From the NCBI GenBank assembly GCA_003339415.1, contig PDHQ01000088.1, positions 62,001 to 126,000 on the forward strand: a DNA stretch of 64,000 nucleotides. The letters run 5' to 3'. The notes under the pieces were generated by a model. That model was not told where the DNA came from. It worked only from the letters and a program-made list of their open reading frames with translations, and ran no database searches. Positions 24,451-33,479 of the stretch are shown one piece after another; the first letter of the stretch is position 1, and each line of letters opens with the position of its first letter. Position numbers and translations under genes: made by a program. The stretch comes from Ophiocordyceps camponoti-saundersi (nom. inval.) (taxonomy: Eukaryota; Ascomycota; Sordariomycetes; Hypocreales; Ophiocordycipitaceae).

Positions 24451-26136
24451 TCATGACTCAGAGGACGGCGCGGCCCTCAGCGTCAGCACCTCTCGCGCGT
24501 AAAATTCCACCAGCATCGTCGCGTACGCTTCGAGGTCCTCCACGGGTACGGCCAAGCGAAAGTCGTTGAGGACGAGGAATTCGATCTCGAGATTGTTCAG
24601 CTCACTAAGAGGTAACCCTCCGACCTGCCGCATATGTCAGCCACTCTCTTCCACAGTCTCTCTATCGCGCACATATCTCCAAGGGGTTCAGCCGTGACGC
24701 ACCTTGGCATATCTCGAATTGGTGTAAAAGACGTCAGAGAAAAACTTGCTGGCACAAGTCACGCCGGCGATGATGAGCCTATGGATGTTGAAGCTGTCCA
24801 CGACGAAATACGTCACCGGCTTCGAGGCGCAAGGATCCAGGTCGGGCACCGCTATCCTCTCACCGTCGCCATCGTCGTCCGCAGTTTCCTTAACCACGTC
24901 TTTGTCTTCTATGTTGTCTTCGTCGTCGCCGTCATCGTCGTCGTAGTCTCCGTCGTCTTCGTCAGCAATATCCCAGTTGGTCTCATCGCATCCTTCACCG
25001 TCCATGGGCGTGTCTTGCTGAGGCGTGCCGTGTTGCGACGGTTCCGATGCCGGTCGAGACCGTCTTCCCGCCTCCCCGCACTTCATGATGAGGTCATTGA
25101 CGCGCTCCGTCATCCGGTCAAAGTACACCAGCAGGCTCAAAAACACCTCAAACGTGGTCGGGCAATACCTGTGAATGCGCGACAGGTAGCTGACTATGCT
25201 GATGGCGGGCACGTTTTTGCCGTGAAAGGCGACCACAGCCTTACTCACGGGCGATACGCCGCCGCCGCCGCCGCCGCCGCCGTCGGACATCGGGCCAGCC
25301 TCTTGCCGGTGCGCAGCTTTGCGCTGCGTCGCCTCGTGCTGCAGGTCGTTTGTGGCGATGATCTTGGTGAGGAGGGCGGCCACCATCTCGATGACGTCGC
25401 TCATGGGCATGCCGCTTATCTCATACTTTGTTCCCCCGGTGGCCGCACCATCCAGTCCCTGCGTAGAGGCCAGCGTCTGGACGTGGCTGAGGTCGCGAAC
25501 GTGGACGACGACCTGTTGGCCAGGGTTGTGTCCGGCGGGCGGTGAGACGGTGTGGGTGGGAGACAGGTTTACAGGAGCCGACGTCGGGTCAGAATTGGCG
25601 TGCGAGTCGGATATTTGTACATCATCGGCCGGTAGCGATGGCTGCAGCAGCAGCTGGCGCGACCCGCTCATAGAGGTGGTATCGGGTGGCCCAAGAGGCT
25701 GAGAGCCGCCCTGCGTTTTGGATGCCATTAATTGCACGCTCTTGTCATCGTCGGCTGAGCGAGGTCCGGTGGCGATGGCAGAGGGCGACCGTGAGGACGG
25801 CGATGAGGGGATGCGCGGGGCGCCGCCTTCCGACGGCTCAGTGCGCGGGGCTGTGCGCGGGGCTGCGGCGGACGAGGCGCGGTGGAGGTGATGAGGTCTA
25901 ATTTTATCGTCTTCTTGGCTGTCGCTTCGATCTGCGGATGTGAGTACCGATCTAGCTTCGGGGTCGTGTCGAAGTGAGGAGCACGGTGGCGTCGCGGGCG
26001 CAGGCCAAAGCCGGCTTGCAGAACGGCGGGGCGATGAGGCGTCGACGGTTTGGGAACGCGAACGTTGGCGCGGGTTAACAATGAGGCCACGAAGACAGGA
26101 CACATCAGCAACCAGGTCGCCAATTACAGCTGCCAT
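24451..26136 (-). CDS. pho80: PHO80/PREG-type cyclin (Pho85 CDK partner)
   Basis: Two exons (26136-24703, 24624-24451) encode 535 residues. The 78-nt intron (GTGCGT...CGGCAG, branch-like GGCTGACA) joins NSRYAK to VGGLPLSELN, a hallmark of phosphate-system cyclins. The cyclin box starts at about 294 (VSKAVVAFHGKNVPAISIV, SYLSRIHRYCPTTFEVFLSLLVYFDRM) and continues at 439-520 (YFVVDSFNIHRLIIAGVTCASKFFSDVFY, then LNDFRLAVPVEDLEAYA). In yeast and Neurospora this cyclin holds the phosphate-starvation transcription factor inactive when phosphate is plentiful; the same role here is inference from the family. Odd features are a ~290-residue disordered N-terminus with a nine-glycine run (285-293) and an ~80-residue acidic insertion (358-438) splitting the cyclin box. 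A GA-rich region upstream corresponds to a CT-rich leader. Confidence 0.92.
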
Positions 26137-27861
26137 GGCATTGCAATGCGGGCCGGATATATGTAGGCAGCGTCAAGCTCAGTAGGTACCGTTAGGCTTG
26201 CCTTGCTAGTACCGATCGTCAGCGCGGTTACCACGTGGACAAGATTGGATAATTATGGGCTAAGCAGCCGGGAGCAGACATCGCTTGAGGATGGGGGGGG
26301 GGGGGGGGGGGGGGGGTTGAGCAGTGAGATGTTGAGAGGGGAAAGTCGGAATGAGGGAGGAGGACAGCGGGAAGCAAAGAAAAAAGGGCGGGGAAGAACG
26401 TACGCTGGGGAGAGAATGACGCCAAGTCGGACAGACAAGACGGGACGGATGGGTTGACGGTTCCTCTGGGAGAAAGCGTCGACAACAAAGTTCGACGAGG
26501 GATGACGAGCAACGAGAGCGCGAAGTAATGACCAGGAAAAGACCAGGTGGCGAACAGAGGGAGGGGGGAAAGGGATTGAGAGATGGAGAGAAGACGCAGA
26601 GAGAGGAGAGAAAGGGAGGGATAAGAAATGGGCCCCCGAATCGAGCGAGTCGAGCAAGATTGGATGCGTTTCCGAAGCCAGACAGGGTGTTGATCGGTAG
26701 GTACCCAGGCAAGCGGCAGGCCCTCCGCAGTCGTAGGATCGTAGATGGGAGGAGGAAGAGGAAGGGGGGGAGAAGGCGATGACGATGACAGCCAAATCGA
26801 GGCAGGATGGAAGGGAGGAGGAGACTGGAAAGCGAAGAAAAAAGAAAGGAAAACTGTACAGACGAGGCCCGAAAGCCGCGGCCTTGGATTGGGTGGAAGG
26901 GGGGATTGGGTGGAAGGCTAAAGGCGCCCTTTTAGGGGGGGGAACTAAGGCGGGCCTTCGGCGAGACGCAGGCGGCAGTTGGTAGCGTACCGTACCCCGC
27001 TTGGAATACCTCGACAGCGCACCCAAAACACACATGACGGATAAGTAGCTCGGTACCCACCATCAAGTGTTCATTTGTACAACACGTAATCAAATCAGCC
27101 TCGAGAAGTCGTCTACTTTCGCATCAGGCAATGGCTTCTTCTCTTTCGTCGACCCTTTTTGTTGTTGTCACTTACGGATATATCCCTTCTTGTTTTGTTC
27201 TCCTTGCCTGATCTTATCTTTCCCGTTCTCTGGGCCGCGTGATCGAGACTACATAGCACAACGATGGTAGCATTGTCGAGGATTCGGGTGTAGGATTCGC
27301 TCCTCCGCGTCATAAGGATTGCAGTGCCGATACATTGATACATAGTACTAGGTAGTGGACTACGGATACTCTAGTAGGTACCTCAAGTGCCCACGGAGGT
27401 GGTCGGTGAGCCTTAATGGGCGCCTAGGGGACGCTTCGTCCGTTACCGGCTACTTGCACGGCTATTCCCGCCCCCAGTGCACCGGCGATAACAGCGGCAA
27501 GTCCGGAGTCCGGACCACCGGCTACCTGTCGGTGTCTCCCGTTTTCCTCGCCTTTGCATATAACGGTCAACTTCTAGGTATGCAAGACAATCATCACAGC
27601 ATCACCCTCGCCCGTCTGTCTGCCGTGCCGAGGCCGAACCAGCCAACAAGCGACCTCGTGGGCATCGATAGACAACACCAGTTGATTCAACGCGCAACTA
27701 GTTCCGCAGGACTCAAGTGGTTCGACATGCCACAATCGGCTCGGTTTGCCGTGGCACATCGTTGATCCCACGACTCTTTGCTTGTCTCTACCTTCTCTAC
27801 CCCTCTCCTTGACTTATCATGACGCCATCCGCCTCCAAAATACAAAAGCCCTCCACGTCTC
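26137..27861. other. Intergenic region upstream of the cyclin gene
   Basis: Contains the cyclin promoter and leader (CT-rich on the minus strand) and a 24-base G run at 26293-26316. A minus-strand frame across 26253-27035 is Ser/Pro/Leu-rich low complexity from the CT-rich leader. A plus-strand frame at 27355-27765 has normal composition but no motif I recognise and no splice support. The proteasome gene ends at the right edge. Confidence 0.5.
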
Positions 27862-28801
27862 TCAATGGTGCCGCACCTCATAATTCGTGTCCGGCAGATA
27901 TAGGTGTCGATCGGCGCCCTTCCTCGTCAGCACCACCATGCGGATAACGCCGCCCGAACTACCATCCCACCGGATAGCTTCCCGCAGCGCGCCCTTGACG
28001 AAGTTCACAGCGTCTGCTTCTCCCATGCCCTCCCGCCAGTTCGCGTCGCAGAAACCGTAAATATAGGTTGATCCAGATCCGCCAATGGCATAGGCCTGCT
28101 TGTGCAGGGACCCTCCGAGCGGGATCGAGTAGACTTGGCCGCCGAAGCGCTCATCCCAGCCAGCGATAATGAGACCCGCACTGAGATCGACAGCCTCGTC
28201 AGTCTTCTGCTTGCCTCGACAAAGAAGAAACAAACGGCACGAGTGAGTAGAGAGAGGACATGGCATACGACAGCTGGTCTTTGTTGGCGTAACAGAGCTC
28301 CTGGAATATCGAGGCAGCTGTCTGCGTCATAGGTGGTTTCCCGCTATGCATGGCAAAAAGCCCAAGCTGGTACTGAACAACGTCCGCCACTGCCTGCGTG
28401 TCTGCCGCGGAGCCCGACCGGCAGCACCAGATGGTGTCGTGGACCCTCGTCAACTTGTCCGTTACGCGGTTCGCGATGTACGCCCCGGTGGTCGTCCGCG
28501 AGTCGGCGCCTGCGTCCCCACAGTCAGCGTGAAGCCATCAAGAAGACGTGCTATTCGTTCTTACCGAGGATGACGCCATCCTTGAACGTCACCGCCATGA
28601 TCGACGTGCCCAGGCTGAAATGATAAGTCCAGAGCCCAAGGCGGTAATCGAGCTTTATTTCACCTACTTGACCTCGCCAGTTTTCAAGTGATCCATGTCG
28701 ATGTGGATGCCATCTGAAAGGGTGAGCAGAGTCGCTTGGCTTCGAGGGCGAGTTCCGACAGCCGTACCTTCGTTCAGCATGCCGCTGTGGCCAAAATCCA
28801 T
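27862..28801 (-). CDS. pre3: 20S proteasome subunit beta-1 (caspase-like activity)
   Basis: Five exons (28801-28768, 28713-28668, 28614-28565, 28509-28269, 28180-27862; introns 54, 53, 55 and 88 nt) encode 229 residues. The N-terminal propeptide of 29 residues ends NLG, exposing Thr30 as the mature N-terminal nucleophile (GTSIMAV). Mature Asp17 (GADSR) and Lys33 (TDKLTR) complete the active site, and Arg45 (CCRSGS) is the acidic-specificity residue of beta-1. The remaining core ([47 protein letters not shown]) matches the family closely. The subunit cleaves after acidic residues inside the 20S core of the 26S proteasome. It lies 354 bp downstream of the sulfhydryl oxidase gene on the same strand. 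Confidence 0.97.
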
Positions 28802-29155
28802 AATTACTGGTGTTTGCGAATGGATTTTCCTCTTTGATCGGCTTGCTTCGGACAGTAAGTCGGCGGTCGATTGAGGATCGCGAGCTCTACTGGCGGAAGC
28901 TTAGTTGAAAATTACCAGGCAACTCAGGGTATGCGCAGCTAGCTATGCCCAAGCTGCTGACGGGTGTCATCAGGACGTCTGGTCACGTGACCTCGTCACA
29001 TGAAACACCAGAGTCATTGCCTCCATCCCGTCATCAAGTCTTGCAATGTACACAGATAGTATCCGTACGCAGCAACTCGTAGTAGGGCGCCCGTCATTGC
29101 TCTATGGTTACTTGAAGCATATTCTGCCAATGCTATGTCCAACGCCGTTCCCCTC
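28802..29155. other. Intergenic spacer between ERV2-like and PRE3 genes
   Basis: About 350 bases between two minus-strand genes. It should hold the terminator of the oxidase and the promoter of the proteasome gene. No conserved regulatory element could be identified by eye. Confidence 0.4.
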
Positions 29156-29880
29156 TCACTTGTTCTTCTCGTCATCCTTCTTTCCATCCTTCTTGCCAAG
29201 CATCAGGTCGTCCTCCTTGCCATCCTTCTTGCCGTCCTTCTTATCATCTCCGCAGCCACAGTCGTAAAAGTCGCCAATTTTATTACAGTCAAAGATGTCC
29301 TTCTTCAACCGCTTATTGACCATATTGTGCATCTCACAAAGCCAACCTGCCGCCGAGTTGCGACTTCCAGTCTGGGGGGGGATCTGCTTGAGTAGGCCCC
29401 GGAAATGTCTCGCGCAGTCGCCGCAAGGGTATAGCTGACCAAAGTAGACGAAGAAGAGTTGCAGCGTCTTGCGCTCTTCTGGCGTGGGTTTCTCGGGGTA
29501 TTTGGCAACCATGGTATGTAGAAACTTCCAGGTAGCGCGCCCCAGCTCGGCTCTGTCGCAGTGAGGTCAGAAGCAGTCACACACCCCGACATTAACGGGG
29601 ATTGAGAAGTGCCTTACTTCAATGTCGCATTTTCCAGCTTTGGTGCGATGGATTCGACATCCAGCAAGCCCTCAGGGAGGGTACTAAGGTCGGGCTTGAA
29701 GGTGGGTTTGACATCGACACCGGAAAGAGCCGTTTGTGACTGCCCGGTACGAACCTTACTTAACAGCCGAGCGGCGTCGCGGGCGGTCAAGGATCCTGGC
29801 CCAGAGTAGAGATAGGAAACGCTGAAGAAGAAGGCAAGACCCAGGAGGAGCACAAGGGTGATGTGTTGTCGACGTGCCAT
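29156..29880 (-). CDS. erv2: FAD-linked sulfhydryl oxidase, ERV2 type (ER)
   Basis: Two exons (29880-29618, 29552-29156; 65-nt intron with TTCTGACC branch-like site) encode 219 residues. A short basic N-terminus and a hydrophobic segment at about 8-26 suggest a type II membrane anchor or signal anchor. The Erv/ALR core follows: the WKFLHTMVAKYP helix, redox CxxC Cys131-Cys134 in YPCGDCARHF, the FAD-binding CEMHNMVNKRL (His163, Asn167), Cys160/Cys177, and a Cys186-Gly-Cys188 pair equivalent to the shuttle disulfide of yeast Erv2. ERV2 enzymes pass electrons from protein disulfide isomerase to oxygen during disulfide formation in the ER; the N-terminal anchor and CGC pair favour ERV2 over mitochondrial ERV1. 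The C-terminal ~30 residues are repeats of Lys and Asp (KKDGKKDGK) without an HDEL-type signal. Confidence 0.93.
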
Positions 29881-30335
29881 AGCGACGGCTCAGACTGGGA
29901 CCTAGTGTACCCTGATTCTCGATGTCGTCGACTTGGAGGATGCGGTGTCTTAGAAAAGTTGGGAGTCAGCCTACGGTCAGGGAAGACGGACGACTCCATG
30001 ACAGGTTCACCTCGCCACTAGACCCGGGGTATCCGCCGCATGTTTCAAGGGATGGCTCCTCGTCAAGTCCAGCAGAGCCACGACACGGCTATGCAAGCGA
30101 GTCGTTGGCCTTATCAGACGTGATCGGGGCGCTTGAGGAGGTGGCTAGGAGTTCGGACGCAAGGAGAAAAAGATAATAATCCAGGATTTACTAGATTGCG
30201 GCATCTTGACGAGACGCGAGGATGAAGAGGCGGAGAGGTTTGCTGACGTAAGTGGTTAGTTAGCCGTCGCGGGAACATAACGTATTAAATAAAGTATTAA
30301 TAGAAAGTATGATTCTTAAAATAAGAAGAAAAATG
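29881..30335. other. Upstream region of the oxidase gene and island border
   Basis: The first ~370 bases have normal composition and should contain the promoter of the sulfhydryl oxidase gene. From about 30270 the sequence turns AT-rich. No gene was recognised. Confidence 0.45.
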
Positions 30336-30362
30336 TAGGGTTGATAGGGTTAGGGTTAGGGG
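30336..30362 (+). repeat. Telomere-like TTAGGG array at the island border
   Basis: TAGGG, a TTGA interruption, then TAGGGT TAGGGT TAGGGG. TTAGGG is the telomere repeat of most filamentous ascomycetes. The G-rich strand runs toward the AT-rich block. It lies exactly where the gene island gives way to minisatellite and RIP-mutated DNA. Confidence 0.75.
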
Positions 30363-30525
30363 AAAAATGAGAAAAATAAGAAAAATAAGAAAAATAAGAA
30401 AAATAAGAAAAATAAGAAAAATAAGAAAAATAAGAAAAATAAGAAAAATAAGAAAAATAAGAAAAATAAGAAAAATAAGAAAAATAAGAAAAATAAGAAA
30501 AATAAGAAAAATAAGAAAAATAAGT
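30363..30525. repeat. 9-base minisatellite (AAAAATAAG)n, copy block 1
   Basis: About 18 nearly perfect units of AAAAATAAG, which read as repeated Ile-Arg-Lys in one frame. There is no evidence of coding. Confidence 0.95.
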
Positions 30526-30620
30526 AAAAAACTAGTTAAAGAGATACTTATTACCTAAGCTATATATAATAATAATTATATATAAAAAGCTTTAAAGAAA
30601 GCTATATTTTAATATATTAA
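30526..30620. repeat. LTR-derived fragment 1
   Basis: A ~95-base sequence beginning AAACTAGTTAAAGAGATACT that is repeated almost identically at 30778-30875 and resembles the first ~75 bases of the 301-bp gypsy LTR at 31217 and 38534. Confidence 0.75.
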
Positions 30621-30777
30621 TAAGAAAAATAAGAAAAATAAGAAAAATAAGAAAAATAAGAAAAATAAGAAAAATAAGAAAAATAAGAAAAATAAGAAAA
30701 ATAAGAAAAATAAGAAAAATAAGAAAAATAAAAAAAATAAAAAAAATAAGAAAAATAAGAAAAATAAAAAAAATAAT
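30621..30777. repeat. 9-base minisatellite (AAAAATAAG)n, copy block 2
   Basis: About 17 units of the same 9-mer, with several G-to-A changes near its right end. Together with the LTR-derived fragments on both sides it forms a larger tandem unit of about 250 bases present twice. Confidence 0.9.
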
Positions 30778-30875
30778 TAAAAAACTAGTTAAAGAGATAC
30801 TTATTTCCTAAGCTATATATAATAATAATTATATATAAAAAGCTTTAAAGAAAGCTATATTTTAATATATTAAAT
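30778..30875. repeat. LTR-derived fragment 2
   Basis: Second copy of the ~95-base LTR-like fragment. Its right end adjoins the interrupted small LTR element starting at 30876. Confidence 0.75.
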
Positions 30876-31211
30876 TATAAAGGTTTTATTATAGCGATTA
30901 TAAAAATAAGCTAAAGTAAAGTTATAATTAAAGCTATCGAGAAAAAGAAAAAAAAGAAAGAGAAGCCCTCCTTTTAAGCTAGCTATATACTCTATATAAT
31001 AACTATACGCTATTAGGAAAACTTAAATATATTACTATAAACCCCCTTATCTAATTATAATTAATTATAAACTAATCTTTTATATAGCCCCCTTTTTAAG
31101 CTAGCTAAAGAAATAAAAATATAAAATAGAAAAGTTATATATTATTATATTAGCGAAATACTTTATATAGTCTCTAGCTAATAGCTTAATAATCTCTATA
31201 AAGATAAAAAT
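30876..31211 (-). mobile_element. Small gag-only LTR element, interrupted copy (first part)
   Basis: Begins TATAAAGG and matches the reverse-orientation 210-bp LTR and the first internal bases of the small element found at 50215-51990. It is cut at 31211-31216 by the gypsy element; the matching internal sequence resumes at 38840. Confidence 0.75.
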
Positions 31212-31216
31212 AAGAT

Positions 31217-31517
31217 TATTAAGGGACTAGTTAAAAGGATACTTATTTGCTAAGCTATATATAATAATAATTATATATAGAGAGCTTCTAAGGAAGCCGC
31301 ACTCTAGCGTGCTAAATAGCTATATATACCGCTTTTTCCTTTAGAGCTTTATTTACCTTCCTATTTAACTATCCTTCTCGTTCTATTCTATTTAATCTTT
31401 CCGCTATAAGCCTCTAAGCTAAATAGCGGTAGCTTTATTATTTAATTATAAGGCTAATCTATAAGTCTAATATTTAAGTTTATAACCTAAATATAATATA
31501 AAAGCTAAACCTTAATA
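31217..31517 (-). repeat. 3' LTR of the gypsy element
   Basis: 301 bp, starting TATTAAGGGACTAG and ending CCTTAATA. It pairs with 38534-38834 at identical length; differences seen are mainly C/T and G/A, as RIP produces. Confidence 0.9.
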
Positions 31518-31523
31518 TAAGGT

Positions 31524-31537
31524 CCCTTCCCTCTCTC
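31524..31537 (-). other. Polypurine tract of the gypsy element
   Basis: On the minus strand this reads as an almost pure G/A run (GAGAGAGGGAAGGGA) a few bases before the 3' LTR, the expected primer site for plus-strand DNA synthesis. It survived RIP because it contains no CA or TG. Confidence 0.7.
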
Positions 31538-33479
31538 GTAAGTACGGGATCTATTATATAATATACGGTAAGGTTAGGTAAAAGATTTTCCGCTAGCCCG
31601 CCCTACTTTTCTATAGCTTTTATAGCGCCTACTTATTAAACTTTTTATTCCTTTCTTTCTTTTTTCTATAGCCCTATTATTATTATTATTATTATTATTA
31701 ATATTATTATTATTATTATTATTAGTAAGGAAATCCGCTACCTATTCTATAAGTTTAATTATATTAATATTTTTCCTACTAATAGGGATATCTTAGCCTA
31801 ATAAGTATAATAGTTATTTTTAAAATATCGCCGCCGCTACTAGCGCTACTACTAACTCTGCTACTACCGCTATCGCCGATAAAGATAATAAGAACGATAA
31901 AGGCGATAACGGTAATAATAATAAAAATAGCGATAAAGACGAAAATAACGCCGATATTAAGGGTAATAATAGGGGCCTTAGTTTAAAAGCGGATTTCCCG
32001 GCTTTTAATACTTAGTTTAATAGCTATTATAACCGCTAATTAGCCCCGGAGGATTATTATTATTCTAAGCCCCCTCCTCCTCTTTCTTTTTTTTTTACTT
32101 CTCCTCCTCTATCTTTTTAAGTAAGCTTTTTCCTTAATCTTACTAATAGCTTACTATATAAAACTTATTAAACTTATATTTAAGTTATAAAAAAATATAC
32201 TATTAACGTTAATAAGTATTTCTTAAGTTATTATATAAAGAAGCTTTTAGCTTTAGGCCCCTTATTAGCTTTTCCCATCTCCTTCTCTTATTACGGTAAG
32301 TTTTTACCTAACCTAACTAATAGCTTTTTTATTAATATTATATTTTCCGTAGCCTATTTTACGGAAGAAAACGTCCCGGGCTAAGACTCCTATCCCCGCC
32401 GCTATAGCTATTACCGCCCCCGCTCCCGCTCCCTCTCCTTCTCCTCCTCCCGCCCCCGCTACCGGCCTTATTAATAACGAAAATAATAATAAAGGCGAGG
32501 ATAAGGAAGATAACGATAATAATAAGGGGGCTTTTTAGGAGTATCCGTATTTTCGCTATATTAAGTAAAGATATAAGTATTATAATTAAGCTATAATACT
32601 AAGGCATATAGGGAAATAAAAACCTTATATATCTTATATAAAATATATACTTTTATACTAAACTTATACGCTAGCCTTTTAGCTATTAATTTTAGCTTAT
32701 ATAGCGTAATATATTACTATTAATATTAAGTATTCGCTAATAGTAATAAAAGCTAATAAAACGCTTTAAGCAGCGATTATAGTAGCTTAGGCCTTAATAA
32801 TATTAGCTAAGCTTAAGCTTATATATAGTAATATTTTTTTTATTATATAGTTTATATTTTTAATCTTACTATATAAAACGCGGAAAGCTAATTTATCTTA
32901 GCTAGAAAGTATATTAACGCTATCTTTAATATTACCCCCCTCTATAAGCTTTTAAGCTCCGAGGGGTTAGCTAATATTTTAATATTAAAGGAAAAGGTTA
33001 TTATTTTAAAGCGTAACGCCGCTATTACCGCCGCCGCTATACTTATCGCCGCCGCTACTAAACTAATAACCTTAATATTATCGCGCTACTACTATTACCC
33101 GGCTAAGGAGTTATTATTTACGAAGAAATAGCGCTATTAAATATTATAAGGGGGGGGGGGTTTTCGCGCCTAAAAATACGCTTTTTAATATAAATTCTCC
33201 GCTAATTATTTTACTATACGTTTCCTAATATCCTGCTTATTATTATATATAGCTAAATTATATAAAGCTTTAAAGTAATTAAAAGCGGTAATACCCTTAA
33301 GTTTTACTAAAAGTTCTTATATTAAATTTTAATAACTTTTCTATTTAACGAAGACCTCCTATCTCCTACCTTTACTTACCTTCTTCTATCTAGCCGAAAT
33401 AATCTTTTTAACCTCCTATTCTTCCTCCCCGTTAATTAATATTATAAAAGGCTATAAATTAGTAACTTCTTATCTAAGT

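Noticed and set aside
26253..27035. 260-codon minus-strand frame upstream of the cyclin gene
   Set aside because: Ser/Pro/Leu-rich translation of a CT-rich leader containing a 24-base G/C run; no conserved motif.
27355..27765. 136-codon plus-strand frame between the cyclin and proteasome genes
   Set aside because: Composition is normal, but there is no motif, no signal sequence and no splice support; it may be chance.
30367..30558. Frame of repeated Ile-Arg-Lys
   Set aside because: Translation of the 9-base minisatellite; no start context or homology.
30363..30875. CRISPR-like alternation of repeats and spacers
   Set aside because: Only two blocks, a 9-base simple repeat and LTR fragments; CRISPR arrays are not expected in a fungal nucleus.
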